NCBI GenBank assembly: GCA_040394475.1
Contig: JBEBSD010000013.1
Coordinates: forward strand, 1-64,000
Source: JBEBSD01 sp040394475
Lineage (GTDB): Bacteria > Bacteroidota > Bacteroidia > Cytophagales > Spirosomataceae
Direction of reading: 5' to 3'
DNA length: 64,000 nt
This document shows positions 15,935 through 25,477 of this stretch, in pieces. The notes below the pieces were generated by a model, which ran no database searches, was not told the origin of the DNA, and worked only from the letters and a program-made list of their open reading frames with translations. Position 1 is the first letter of the stretch; the number at the start of each line of letters is the position of its first letter. The translations under genes and the position numbers were made by a program.

Positions 15935-18900
15935 ATGAACTATAAGCTACGCAATGCAGGAAGGAGCCAGAGGACGCTGCAATTCATGATCAGTTTCATG
16001 ATGCTGTGTCTTCAACTGCCGGTATCCGCCCAGTTACTCGCCCGTTCAAAACCACCTACGCAGGCTGTGGAACAATCTCCTACCATTAGTGTGATTGAAG
16101 CCCTGGCAAAGCTGAAGGAGCGCCACAAAGTTAACATCCTTTTTGAAGAAAAAACGCTTCAAAACCGTCAGGTGCCTTCTGAAGCCGTGCCACTAAATGC
16201 AACGATCGAATCCAGCCTGACCACTTTGCTGGAGCCTCTGGGCCTCCACTATAAAAAGAGAAAAAACAACTACATCATTTTATCGGGGAAGACGCTGCCC
16301 GCTCAGACACCAACCGCAAAGCCAGAATTGTTGCCTTTGAATACACTACCGCCGGATCTGCCACCAGCCGAAAACCGGGGTGAAGTACCGGCTGCGCCTG
16401 TGGTAAAAGAAAGAAGTATTTCGGGTATCGTCACTGATGAGAAGGGAGAGCCGTTGCCAGGAGTGAGCATTTTGCTGAAAGGAACGCAACAGGGAACTAT
16501 AACCAATTCAAAAGGGTCGTACAGCCTGGCAGTGCCGGACGATAAGGCCGTGCTTGTTTTTTCATTTGTAGGTTATGTAACGAAGGAAGAGCTAGTGGGC
16601 AGCCGAGCTTCCCTGGACGTTTCGCTACAGGAAGATGACCGGGCCTTGGACGAGGTAATTGTGGTAGGCTATGGTGCGCAGCGGAAAGAAAACCTGACAG
16701 GGGCCGTTTCGACTATACTGGCAAAGGATATTGAAAACAGACCTGTGGCAAACGTTGCTTTGGCGCTCCAGGGATTATCGCCCGGACTTACCGTAACGCG
16801 TACCTCCGGACAACCGGGCGACGAAGGTATAAACATCCAGATTCGTGGCGCTACGTCAGCCAATGGTAACGTTGAGCCACTGCTGGTGGTAGACGGGGTG
16901 ACAAGTCCGGGCGTGTCGTTACAGACACTGAACCCAAACGATATTGAGAGTATCAGCGTTTTAAAAGATGCCGCAGCAGCTGCCATTTATGGGGCACAGG
17001 CGGCGGGCGGCGTTATTCTCGTAACAACTAAAAATGGCAGGCCGGGAAAAACCATATTTGAATATTCTGCATTGGGCGGCGCCGACTGGGCCATCAACGT
17101 TCCTGAGAAAATGCCGGTATGGGAAGAGTCCGAGTATAACAACCTTGCACGTGTCAATTCCGGTTCAGCACCCACTTACTCCGCTGAAGCCATCCAGTTT
17201 CTGAAAGACGGATCCATGCCCTACAGGATCAATCCAAATGACTCTACCCGCTACCAATATTTTAGCACCGAGTCACTCAACGATCAACTTATCCGAAAAC
17301 GCACTTGGATGCAAACACACAATCTTTCGGCAAGGGGAGGAACCGACCGGCTGAATTTCATGATGTCATTGGGCTACTTTGACAAGCAGGGGATTTTCAA
17401 GATAGGCCCCGATCAAAATAAAAGGTATAACCTCAGGCTGAACGTCGGGGCTCAACTTACCAAATACCTTTCTGTCGATGCCCGGATTGCCTATACCCTC
17501 CAGAAACAAGAGGCTCCTTCCATGAGCACAAACGGAAATGGCCTGCTGCTTTTCAATCTATACAGATCGCCGGGCGTCAATCCATATCTTACCCCGGATG
17601 GCAAATTTAATGCGCTGGCAGATGCTACCTATGCCAATATTGCCGCAGGCGGCTTCAATAATTATGACCGGAATATCTTTGACGGCGTTTTTACAGCAAA
17701 ACTGGCTAATCTCGTCAAAGGGCTTAGTTTGCGAGGTGTTTACAGCAAGCAATTCCGTCAATCTGACCGGGCACTTTTCAAAAGGAGTGTCGAACTTTGG
17801 CACCGCACATTTGTCGGTAGTATTATCAATACCCCTAATTCTTTTGCGCTCTATAAAGATGTGGCACAGAGTACAAACGCCCAGTTCCTGGCCGACTACG
17901 ACCTTGTAATTGCGCAGAAAAGCCGTATTCACGTACTCTTGGGCTACCAATGGGAGGATTATCGAAACGAATCGATGTCCGCCGGAGTCAATTCTTTGAT
18001 TAATAACGACTTACCGGCGCTAGGCCTTGGAGATGCCACTACACGAACCAATTCTCAGGGCGTTTCCACCTATGCTTTTCAGTCTTATTTCGGAAGGCTC
18101 AACTACAGCTTCAGTGATAGATATTTGCTTGAGGCTACGTTGAGAATGGATGAAAGTTCGCGGCTTGCGCCGGGTCGCCGCACCAAGACTTTCCCGTCAG
18201 TTTCCGCCGGATGGAATGTGCACCGTGAGAACTGGTTTGCTGTCCCGGTCGTTTCGGAACTGAAACTAAGGACTTCATGGGGGCGGTTAGGTGCTGCTTC
18301 AGGTATAGGGCTGTATGATTACCTGGCATTAATCAACCAAGGGATTAACCTGGTTATGGGGGCGCCCGAAGTTCGTACCTCGTATTTTTCTCAAAAGGTG
18401 GTGCCCTCCTCCCAGTTGTCGTGGGAAACCATCCAGACCAATAATTTCGGGTTGGATCTTGGTCTTTGGAAAAATAAAATTCAGATGAGCGCCGACTACT
18501 ATATCAAGTTCAACCGTAACATGCTAAGCGCGATGCAGCTGCCTTCTACGTTTGGAGTAGGAACCCCAAGGGTCAACAACGGAGAATTGAAATCCTGGGG
18601 CTGGGAGACAGAGTTGAAGTACCGCGACCGCACCAGTAACGGATTTTCCTATTCAATAGCAATGAACTTGTCTGACAACCAGAATAAGCTCATTAATTTC
18701 TCTGATCGAAAGCTAGTTACCGCCGGAACGGTGGCAGCCCTGGAAGGTTATCCGCTGAATACACTGTGGGGGTACAAAACTGATGGCTATTTTCAGACCA
18801 AAGAGGAGGTTACTGAGTGGGCATTCCAGGACAGCCGTTCTAGCGCAGGGGATATCCGCTACATCGACGTCACCGGCGATAACAGGATAACAACCGGCTC

Positions 18901-19432
18901 CGGAAATCTGACCGATCATGGCGATCTTGTTTACCTGGGTACCTCCCAACCCAGGCTCCTTTTCGGCGTCAACATGAGTTTGGAGTGGAAGGGAATAGAT
19001 TTTACGGTGTTTTTTCAAGGTGTAGGCAGAAGAAATTTCCTTCCCACCCGCCAATCTCTGGATCCATCGCTTGCGAGCTATTACCGCCCGCTTGCAATCC
19101 ACAGAGATTACTGGACCGCGGAAAACTCCGACGCTACTTTCCCCAGGCCCTTCGTTAATGCCACGCATAATTTCTTGCCGTCAGACAAATGGGTACTTAA
19201 TGGCCAGTACATGCGGATGAAAAACCTACAGGTAGGATATTCCATTCCACCGAAAGTTTTAAACAAGCTGAATGTTAGCAGGCTCAGGATCTATTTCAGC
19301 GGCCAAGATTTGGTTACTTTTTCCACGCTGAAGAATTTCAGGAAATATTATGATCCCGAGCAAAGGGATGGTGTTTCAGCTGACTACCCATTCTTTGGTA
19401 CCGCGGCCGTCGGTTTGAACCTGACCTTTTAA
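15935..19432 (+). CDS. SusC-family TonB-dependent receptor, locus 1, with STN signalling domain
   Basis: This 1165-residue outer-membrane transporter has these parts in order: a signal peptide (about 1-32); an STN domain (about 48-110, ISVIEALAKLKERHKVNILFEEKTL) for contact with FecR; a Pro-rich linker; a carboxypeptidase-D-like domain (about 160-230, ISGIVTDEKGEPLPGVSILLKGTQQGTITNSKGSYSL); the conserved VIVVGYGAQRKENLTGAV segment; plug; and beta-barrel to the terminal LNLTF. The barrel would pass a SusD-delivered oligosaccharide or similar ligand using TonB energy. The SusD gene follows after 29 bp. The substrate is unknown. Confidence 0.95.
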   Translation: MNYKLRNAGRSQRTLQFMISFMMLCLQLPVSAQLLARSKPPTQAVEQSPTISVIEALAKLKERHKVNILFEEKTLQNRQVPSEAVPLNATIESSLTTLLEPLGLHYKKRKNNYIILSGKTLPAQTPTAKPELLPLNTLPPDLPPAENRGEVPAAPVVKERSISGIVTDEKGEPLPGVSILLKGTQQGTITNSKGSYSLAVPDDKAVLVFSFVGYVTKEELVGSRASLDVSLQEDDRALDEVIVVGYGAQRKENLTGAVSTILAKDIENRPVANVALALQGLSPGLTVTRTSGQPGDEGINIQIRGATSANGNVEPLLVVDGVTSPGVSLQTLNPNDIESISVLKDAAAAAIYGAQAAGGVILVTTKNGRPGKTIFEYSALGGADWAINVPEKMPVWEESEYNNLARVNSGSAPTYSAEAIQFLKDGSMPYRINPNDSTRYQYFSTESLNDQLIRKRTWMQTHNLSARGGTDRLNFMMSLGYFDKQGIFKIGPDQNKRYNLRLNVGAQLTKYLSVDARIAYTLQKQEAPSMSTNGNGLLLFNLYRSPGVNPYLTPDGKFNALADATYANIAAGGFNNYDRNIFDGVFTAKLANLVKGLSLRGVYSKQFRQSDRALFKRSVELWHRTFVGSIINTPNSFALYKDVAQSTNAQFLADYDLVIAQKSRIHVLLGYQWEDYRNESMSAGVNSLINNDLPALGLGDATTRTNSQGVSTYAFQSYFGRLNYSFSDRYLLEATLRMDESSRLAPGRRTKTFPSVSAGWNVHRENWFAVPVVSELKLRTSWGRLGAASGIGLYDYLALINQGINLVMGAPEVRTSYFSQKVVPSSQLSWETIQTNNFGLDLGLWKNKIQMSADYYIKFNRNMLSAMQLPSTFGVGTPRVNNGELKSWGWETELKYRDRTSNGFSYSIAMNLSDNQNKLINFSDRKLVTAGTVAALEGYPLNTLWGYKTDGYFQTKEEVTEWAFQDSRSSAGDIRYIDVTGDNRITTGSGNLTDHGDLVYLGTSQPRLLFGVNMSLEWKGIDFTVFFQGVGRRNFLPTRQSLDPSLASYYRPLAIHRDYWTAENSDATFPRPFVNATHNFLPSDKWVLNGQYMRMKNLQVGYSIPPKVLNKLNVSRLRIYFSGQDLVTFSTLKNFRKYYDPEQRDGVSADYPFFGTAAVGLNLTF

Positions 19433-19461
19433 TAGCGACTATTATCAAAAAAAAACTTATC

Positions 19462-21066
19462 ATGAAAGTGAAAATATACAACGTTTTAGGGTCAATTTTC
19501 TACCTCACGGCCTTAGTGGCATGTGATGTGGATCGAATTCCGGAGACACAGATCACCGATCCGTCTTTCTGGAAATCCGAAGCCGACCTGAAGTCTGCGA
19601 CCAACTACCTCTATACTTTTCTACCGGGATTCGGGGAGGAAGAAAGCTGGTCAGACAACACTTACGGCCTTCAGGCCCATCCGGTTAGCGACGGGACCCA
19701 ATTGCCTCCGGCAACCTCAGCTTACTTTTCTGAACCCTATAGCTGGATCAGAGCCGCTAACAATGTGATAGAAAAATCAGATCGGGTTGAAATCACCGAC
19801 GCCGTCAGAGAAGTATATGTGGCGGAAGCCAGGTTCTTTCGTGCGTTCGCTTATTTCCAGCTGCTCCAAAAATATGGTGGTGTGCCGCTGATTATTAAAA
19901 CGTTAACGGAAGTATCTCCGGAACTCAAAGAACCGGCTAAACCGCGTGAGGATGTGGTCAGTCAGATTTACCAGGATCTGGATTTCGCTGTCGGGAAACT
20001 ACCGAAGCCATCGGCTTTAGGAGCGGCCTATGGAAGGGTGACCAATATCGCCGCACTGGCGATGAAAGCCCGGGTGGCTTTATTCGAAGGCACACGGGCT
20101 AAATTCCATGGGTACGGCGATCCGTCCTATCACCTAAACTTAGCCGTTTCCTCTTCAAAAGAGATCATTGATGCCGGCGAAAACAGCCTGTTCGACAACT
20201 ACTTCAATTTGTTTCAATACCAGGGAGAAGGTCCGCAGAATAAGGAAAATATCCTCGTTAAGCAGTACGGACTAGTAACGGGAAATGTGGTCCTTAGCCA
20301 CAATTATTCGGCTACGCAGCTCTTTTCAGGACGTGTTAACCCGACCAAGAGCTTGGTCGACAGCTACCTGATGAAAGATGGCCTACCTATCGAAAAATCA
20401 CCCTTCTACCAAAAACCAGTGGTATCTCTGGACGTATTTACAGACCGGGATTTGAGATTGAGTGCCAGCGTATTCAAAAGAGGCGATCCTTATGAAAAGA
20501 CGACTACATACGGTTCGCCTCCGCTTCAATTCCACAAAACGGGTTTCGGCCCCAGGAAATATTGGAATGCAGAAGACTATATCACGAGGCAGGCTATGAT
20601 CGACTGGGTAATCATCAGGTACTCTGAAGTACTATTGACTTTCGCAGAAGCCACCTTTGAATTGAACGGCAGGATTTCTGATGCAGATCTGGACATGAGT
20701 ATAAATCTCTTGCGCAAACGGGGAGAAGTAGCGCCGCTGACCAATTCTTTTGCAGAACTGTACGGCTTGGATATGAGAGAGGAGATTCGCAGGGAACGTC
20801 GCGTGGAACTGGCTCAGGAAAACCATCGCTATTGGGATCTGCTTCGTTGGAAAACAGCAGAAACCGAGCTTCCGAAAGCCGTGTTGGGCAATTATCTTTT
20901 TGAAGAGTTTGGAACTGACATTCCTGTCAACACAAATGAAAACGGCTTTATTGTTGTGCAGGATGCATCTTTTCGCAGATTTGATCCCCAAAAAGACTAC
21001 CTGTGGCCCTTTCCGGTAAATGAACTCGGGCTCAATCCGGCATTGAAGCAAAACAACGGCTGGTAA
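19462..21066 (+). CDS. SusD/RagB-family surface lipoprotein, locus 1
   Basis: This 534-residue lipoprotein has its lipobox at TALVAC (Cys21). It has the SusD pattern: ITDPSFWKSEADLKSATNYLYTFLPG, EARFFRAFAYFQLLQKYGGVPLI, RYSEVLLTFAEATFELNG, EIRRERRVELAQENHRYWDLLRWK, and the ending PFPVNELGLNPALKQNNGW. It captures ligand at the cell surface and forms a lid on the SusC barrel. It is co-transcribed with the SusC gene and followed by a strong hairpin. Confidence 0.95.
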   Translation: MKVKIYNVLGSIFYLTALVACDVDRIPETQITDPSFWKSEADLKSATNYLYTFLPGFGEEESWSDNTYGLQAHPVSDGTQLPPATSAYFSEPYSWIRAANNVIEKSDRVEITDAVREVYVAEARFFRAFAYFQLLQKYGGVPLIIKTLTEVSPELKEPAKPREDVVSQIYQDLDFAVGKLPKPSALGAAYGRVTNIAALAMKARVALFEGTRAKFHGYGDPSYHLNLAVSSSKEIIDAGENSLFDNYFNLFQYQGEGPQNKENILVKQYGLVTGNVVLSHNYSATQLFSGRVNPTKSLVDSYLMKDGLPIEKSPFYQKPVVSLDVFTDRDLRLSASVFKRGDPYEKTTTYGSPPLQFHKTGFGPRKYWNAEDYITRQAMIDWVIIRYSEVLLTFAEATFELNGRISDADLDMSINLLRKRGEVAPLTNSFAELYGLDMREEIRRERRVELAQENHRYWDLLRWKTAETELPKAVLGNYLFEEFGTDIPVNTNENGFIVVQDASFRRFDPQKDYLWPFPVNELGLNPALKQNNGW

Positions 21067-21183
21067 CATTCAACTATTGGGTCCAGGTTCGTAACCTGAG
21101 CCGATCTGGCTACTCTCTTTTCATTAGTCTTACGAAATGATATTTTCAAGGTAAAATTTTACAATTATTATCGCCAGTTACTA

Positions 21184-21225
21184 TTGAAAACGGGAAATAA
21201 CGCTGCGGCTATTTCCCGTTTTCAA
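21184..21225. terminator. hairpin after the locus 1 SusD gene
   Basis: TTGAAAACGGGAAATA (21184-21199) pairs perfectly over 16 bp with TATTTCCCGTTTTCAA (21210-21225), leaving a 10-nt loop. It lies 118 bp after the SusD stop and before an independent promoter. There is no clear T-run, but it is a good candidate for ending or protecting the SusCD transcript. The rest of the 340-bp gap (21067-21406) holds only the following promoter and leader hairpin. Confidence 0.6.
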
Positions 21226-21316
21226 CAATAACGCCCGATCAAAACTCTCCCCTCCAAAAAAACACCCTACTCCTTATAAATTCAACAACATCACTATTTT
21301 ATAATAAAGTTAACCT

Positions 21317-21356
21317 TACCTTTGTGGCCTGAAATCCGGGAAAAGTTCCCGGATTT
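21317..21356 (+). promoter_or_regulatory. promoter and leader hairpin of the sugar dehydrogenase gene
   Basis: TACCTTTG (21317-21324) is a perfect TAnnTTTG -7 element. About 8 bp downstream, right at the predicted 5' end of the mRNA, AAATCCGGGAA (21332-21342) and TTCCCGGATTT (21346-21356) form an 11-bp stem with a 3-nt loop. The coding start is at 21407. The hairpin could protect the 5' end or act as a binding site. The -33 box is weak. Confidence 0.5.
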
Positions 21357-21406
21357 GTGCTTATAATTACTGCAATACGTTTAATAACTGAAGCATTCCT
21401 AAACCC

Positions 21407-24232
21407 ATGAAAGTACTGAAGTTTGTATTCGCCTGCCTGGCGCTGTTCGCTACCCCCTCCTGCACCAAAGAAGATACTCAAAAACCCGATGACAGCCGCT
21501 TCACACCAGTAGTCCTCGCCCAGGACCTGGATGAACCCATGGTGTTTGAAGTGATGAAAAACGGAAATGTGCTGATTGTGGAAAGAAAGGGAGGCCTTAA
21601 ACTGTATGACGCCGAACAGGATACCACACTTCTGGTTGCGCATATCCCTGTCAACACCAAATACACCAGTAAAGACGGCGTAGTAAGGGAAGCGGAAGAA
21701 GGCTTCATCGGGCTGACACTCGATCCGGATTTCGATACCAACAACTGGATCTATCTGTACTATGCACACCCCACCGAAAGTAAGCATGTGCTTACCCGGT
21801 GGGAGCTGAAAGACAATCAACTCGTAGAAGCTTCCATGAAAACCGTACTGGAAGTGGAAACCCAGCGGGAGGTTTGCTGCCATACGGGAGGCGGCATGAC
21901 CTGGGACAAGGACGGGAATCTCTATCTCACCGTCGGCAACAATACCGGAAACACATTGTCGGCTCATACGGATGAAAGACCGGAACGAAAAAACTGGGAC
22001 GATCAGGCACATGCGGCCAATACCAACGACTTGCGCGGAAAAATCCTGCGTATTCATCCTGAAAAAGATGGAAGTTATACCATTCCCAAAGGGAATCTTT
22101 TCCCGGAAGGAACCGACAAAACACGTCCTGAGATCTACACAATGGGCCATCGCAATGCCTGGCGGGTGTCGCTGGATTCCAAAACCGGCTACATGTACTG
22201 GGGGGAAGTAGGCCCTGACGCCAGTGTAGACAGCGAAATCGGGCCACGCGGCTATGATGAATTTAACCAGGCCAGAGAGCCGGGCAATTTCGGATGGCCC
22301 TTCTTCGTGGGCCCCAACGCACCTTTCCCCTATTACGACTATGAAAAGGGAACGCCGCTGGAACCGAAAGATCCCCTGAATTACACCAACCTGTCGGTAA
22401 ACAACACCGGACTTCAGCAGCTTCCTCCGGTGGCTCCGCCTTTCATCTATTATCCGTATGGTTCCTCTGACGAATTTCCGCTGGTGGGCAGCGGCGGGCG
22501 CAGCGCTACCGGAGGACCGGTTTACCGGCGTGCAGATTTTGCCGGGAGCGCCAAACGCCTTTTCCCCGCCTACTATGAGGGAAAATGGCTGATCACCGAC
22601 CTGGCCCGGGGCTGGATCATGGCCGTAACAATCGGGAAAGACGGGAACTACGAATCCATGGAAAGATTTTTGCCGTCGTACCATCCGATAGAGCCGATCG
22701 ATATGAAATTCGGTCCGGACGGAGATCTTTATGTACTGGAATATGGGAATACCTGGTTTGCCAAAAGCCCTGACTCCCAACTGGTCAGGATTGAATACAA
22801 CGCCGGAAACCGGACCCCGATAGCAGCACCGGCCGCCGATAAAACCGGTGGGAAAATACCTTTTGAGGTCAAGCTTACCGCGGAGGACTCCCGGGATCTG
22901 GACGGGGATGCACTGACCTACCAATGGAAAATCAACGATGAAAACGGGAACGAGGTACAAACTTTTTCAGAAGCCAATCCAACGGTGACATTCGATAAAG
23001 AAGGAATCTTTACGGCTACGCTGACGGTTAAAGACCCCGCAGGGGAAACCAGTTCGAAGTCCGTCAAAATTATTTCGGGTAACGCTGCCCCTGAAATCGG
23101 CATCTCCCTCACCGGAAACAAGAGTTTCTTTTTCCCGGGAAAACCGTTCGATTATGAAGTTGCGCTCAACGATGAAGAAGACGGAAGCCTTTCCGGCGGA
23201 GAAATTGCACCGGGTCATGTAGCAGTATCGATCCAGTACGTGTCGGAAGGATTCGACCTTGCCGAAGTCATCCAGAACCAGCGAAGTGTCAGCATGTCGG
23301 CAGGATTAAACATCGCACAGTCCCTGATGGCAAAAGGGAATTGCAATAGCTGTCACAATACCGACCAGGCGTCTGTGGGTCCCGCTTTGGTAAAGATTTC
23401 GGAGAAATACAAGAATGATCCGTCCGCCATCGAGCGGCTTGCCAATAAAATCAGGGAAGGAGGATCGGGCGTATGGGGTGAAGTGATGATGCCGGCGAAT
23501 CCGGGTGTATCACTGAGTGACGCGCGCACCATTCTTGACTATATCATGCACATTACCGATAAAACAGCGCCCGGTCTGCCGGTAAAAGGCTCCTTCACAC
23601 CCGCGATACCGGCGGGAGACAACGGCCGGGGATCGTTTATCCTTCAGGCAAGCTATAGCGACAGGGGCGCCGGAAATGTCCCTTCTCATGCGGTAGAAAG
23701 TATCATCCGGTTAAACAACCCTGTACTAAGGCCTTCCGAAGCAGAAACGCTGACGGGCGCTGAACTGGTCGTAGGAGGAAGAGGGGGCAATGCGTCCTTA
23801 AAGCCTGGAAACGGCACTGTAGTAGGCTACCGGAATCTGGACCTGACAGGGATCCAATCGCTCAAAATCCACGGATCGGCGACTGTTCGCGAAGACAACA
23901 GCGGCGGGCATATTGAAGTGCGGCTGGAGTCACCTGAGGGAGAAGCGGTCGGCTATACCGATGTGGCCCGGTTTGTCCCGCCAACCCAAGATCAGGTTCC
24001 TACAATGGAGCAGGCAATGCAAGACGCCGGGGGCAATAAAAAGGCCGCTGAAAAAATGATAGAAGCTGTCAAAGCAGCGAACAGAGCAAAGAGCTCTCCG
24101 CCGGAAATAATTATTCAGCTGACCAAAAAACTCACAGGACAGCACAACATTTACTTTGTGTTTACCAATCCGGAGGCCCGGCCTGCGCAATCGCTGATGA
24201 CCCTGTCCGGTATTGAATTCCGGGAGAAGTAA
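21407..24232 (+). CDS. PQQ-type sugar dehydrogenase - PKD - cytochrome c lipoprotein
   Basis: This 941-residue multidomain lipoprotein has a lipobox at Cys19. Domains: a glucose/sorbosone-dehydrogenase-type six-bladed propeller (about 35-460; EVCCHTGGGMTWDKDGNLYLTVGNN with the likely catalytic His159; NDLRGKILRIHPEKDG; GHRNAWR); a PKD domain (about 470-560, AEDSRDLDGDALTYQWKI); a class I cytochrome c (CNSCH, C646/C649/H650, with the likely Met ligand in EVMMPANPG); and a C-terminal beta-sandwich like a carbohydrate-binding module (about 760-941). It probably oxidises a sugar-like substrate and passes electrons to its own haem. It has its own promoter, but its position behind SusCD suggests a shared substrate. 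Confidence 0.88.
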   Translation: MKVLKFVFACLALFATPSCTKEDTQKPDDSRFTPVVLAQDLDEPMVFEVMKNGNVLIVERKGGLKLYDAEQDTTLLVAHIPVNTKYTSKDGVVREAEEGFIGLTLDPDFDTNNWIYLYYAHPTESKHVLTRWELKDNQLVEASMKTVLEVETQREVCCHTGGGMTWDKDGNLYLTVGNNTGNTLSAHTDERPERKNWDDQAHAANTNDLRGKILRIHPEKDGSYTIPKGNLFPEGTDKTRPEIYTMGHRNAWRVSLDSKTGYMYWGEVGPDASVDSEIGPRGYDEFNQAREPGNFGWPFFVGPNAPFPYYDYEKGTPLEPKDPLNYTNLSVNNTGLQQLPPVAPPFIYYPYGSSDEFPLVGSGGRSATGGPVYRRADFAGSAKRLFPAYYEGKWLITDLARGWIMAVTIGKDGNYESMERFLPSYHPIEPIDMKFGPDGDLYVLEYGNTWFAKSPDSQLVRIEYNAGNRTPIAAPAADKTGGKIPFEVKLTAEDSRDLDGDALTYQWKINDENGNEVQTFSEANPTVTFDKEGIFTATLTVKDPAGETSSKSVKIISGNAAPEIGISLTGNKSFFFPGKPFDYEVALNDEEDGSLSGGEIAPGHVAVSIQYVSEGFDLAEVIQNQRSVSMSAGLNIAQSLMAKGNCNSCHNTDQASVGPALVKISEKYKNDPSAIERLANKIREGGSGVWGEVMMPANPGVSLSDARTILDYIMHITDKTAPGLPVKGSFTPAIPAGDNGRGSFILQASYSDRGAGNVPSHAVESIIRLNNPVLRPSEAETLTGAELVVGGRGGNASLKPGNGTVVGYRNLDLTGIQSLKIHGSATVREDNSGGHIEVRLESPEGEAVGYTDVARFVPPTQDQVPTMEQAMQDAGGNKKAAEKMIEAVKAANRAKSSPPEIIIQLTKKLTGQHNIYFVFTNPEARPAQSLMTLSGIEFREK

Positions 24233-24246
24233 CCCCACATGATACC

Positions 24247-24284
24247 ATGTTTAACGGCCGCCATTGCTGGTGGCCGTTAAACAT
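24247..24284. terminator. hairpin after the sugar dehydrogenase gene
   Basis: ATGTTTAACGGCC (24247-24259) pairs with GGCCGTTAAACAT (24272-24284). With inner pairs (one G-T) the stem reaches 17 bp and leaves a TTGC tetraloop. It starts 15 bp after the stop. No T-run follows, so termination strength is uncertain. Confidence 0.6.
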
Positions 24285-24299
24285 ACACGGAACCCGCCA

Positions 24300-24360
24300 G
24301 GAGGCTGTGCCTCCCTATAGTAGGGAGCGCGGTCCGCCGCAGGATGACGTGGACGGGACG
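24300..24360. repeat. dispersed repeat copy with CGGTCCGCCGC
   Basis: A short hairpin (CTCCCTA-TAG-TAGGGAG) is followed by CGGTCCGCCGC (24330-24340) and AGGATGACG. The 11-mer is identical to those at 13773-13783 and, inverted, 55949-55959. Confidence 0.5.
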
Positions 24361-24363
24361 ACG

Positions 24364-24720
24364 CTAGCTTGGGGCGCTATAGATCGTTTTCAAATAGCTT
24401 TCAGGGGTCATTACCGGCAGATCGCTCGTTTTATAGTCTTTGACATTTCGGGTAATAATGATTTTTACCCCGTGCTCATTTTTTGCGGAAAAGTTTTGTA
24501 AGGCGTCTTCAAAATCTTTGAAGCCGGAGTGCAGCGCTTCTAAAACAGCCTTTTTACTGATTACGGCTACATCCACCAAGGTGAGTAGCAGCTTTATATT
24601 TTCAATCACTTTTTGGTGTGTCGCCGTTTTCCGTAAGATATAGTAAACGTTACTAATCATTACAGGGGTGACAAAAGCCGCTAGTTCGCCACTTTCACAC
24701 AGACTTAGAATTTTCGAGGA
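24364..24720 (-). pseudogene. 5'-truncated PIN-domain toxin gene
   Basis: The readable part encodes KILSLCESGELAAF, VMISNVYYILRK, an acidic GFKDFEDALQNFSAKNE segment, VKIIITRNVKDYK and MTPESYL. This is the C-terminal four fifths of a PIN_3-type RNase toxin (about 140 residues when intact). The usual N-terminal strand with the first catalytic Asp is absent. Reading upstream, a family-like stretch (DDFFLENS) occurs in a different frame, and beyond it lies a repeat hairpin (24752-24776). The open frame to 24834 therefore starts with unrelated residues. The gene is broken by a frameshift plus loss of its 5' end. No antitoxin gene is adjacent. Confidence 0.7.
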
Positions 24721-24751
24721 AAAAGTCGTCGGTGAAGGGGAGACCAACCCC

Positions 24752-24776
24752 ATGGTCTGTGTCTTCACCAGACCAT
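24752..24776. repeat. second copy of the ATGGTCTGTG hairpin
   Basis: ATGGTCTGTG, loop TCTT, then CACCAGACCAT. It is the 15695-15718 hairpin with one extra C in the right arm. It lies at the broken 5' end of the PIN pseudogene and upstream of the locus 2 sigma gene. Confidence 0.65.
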
Positions 24777-24898
24777 TCACAGACCGCCTGTTGATTTTTC
24801 TGACAAACACGACACCGATTATCAGTGAAGGCACGACAGGCTTGTATTATCACTATTTTTTCTCGAATATTGCACAAAAACTACAAAGACTGATTCTT

Positions 24899-25477
24899 AT
24901 GCAGGGAACGATTGTTACCGATGCAGAGCTGTTGCAGCACCTGACTGCCGGGGACGAGATGGCGCTGCGTAGTTTGTATGAGCGTTACTGGAACAGGCTT
25001 TACGAATACGCAGTTCACAAAGTAGAATATCAGGAAACTGCGGAAGAAATTGTGCAGGATATTTTTATTGACCTTTGGCGGCGGCGCGACCACCTTGTGA
25101 TTGAGCGCCTGGAACCCTATCTGTTCGGGGCCGCAAGAAACCGGATTATTGACGTGATTCGTGCTGGTATGGCCCGTAAATACCATGAAGAATCTGCCCA
25201 GCTTATCCGGTTCACCGGCGTGCAGCACCTGGATGCCGAAGAAGAGCTTGCTTATAAAGAATTGTACGCGGCAATTGAGGAGGGGCTCGATTTACTACCT
25301 GAAAAAACCCGGGAAATATTCCGGCTAAACCGGTTGGACCAACTATCGGCGCGAGAAATAGCGGCACTGCTGGATATGCCGGCACGCACGGTAGAATATC
25401 ATATCACACATGCCTTGCGGACGATGAAAGTGTATCTCCAGGACTTCCTGGTGGTCTTTATTTTGCTGATTGCCTGA
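24899..25477 (+). CDS. ECF sigma factor of locus 2
   Basis: This 192-residue protein starts at ATG 24899. The frame stays open further upstream, but that part overlaps the PIN pseudogene and has no sigma homology. Region 2 is LRSLYERYWNRLYEYAVHKVEYQETAEEIVQDIFIDLWRRR with LEPYLFGAARNRIIDVIR; region 4 is GLDLLPEKTREIFRLNRLDQLSAREIAALLDMPARTVEYHITHALRTMK. The C-terminal tail is hydrophobic (FLVVFILLIA), common in FecI-like factors beside SusC genes. The FecR gene follows after 210 bp, so it may have its own promoter. Confidence 0.92.
   Translation: MQGTIVTDAELLQHLTAGDEMALRSLYERYWNRLYEYAVHKVEYQETAEEIVQDIFIDLWRRRDHLVIERLEPYLFGAARNRIIDVIRAGMARKYHEESAQLIRFTGVQHLDAEEELAYKELYAAIEEGLDLLPEKTREIFRLNRLDQLSAREIAALLDMPARTVEYHITHALRTMKVYLQDFLVVFILLIA

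Noticed and set aside
24668..24898. N-terminal extension of the locus 2 sigma factor.
   Set aside because: The extra residues are antisense to the PIN pseudogene and its hairpin. Sigma region 2 begins normally after ATG 24899.
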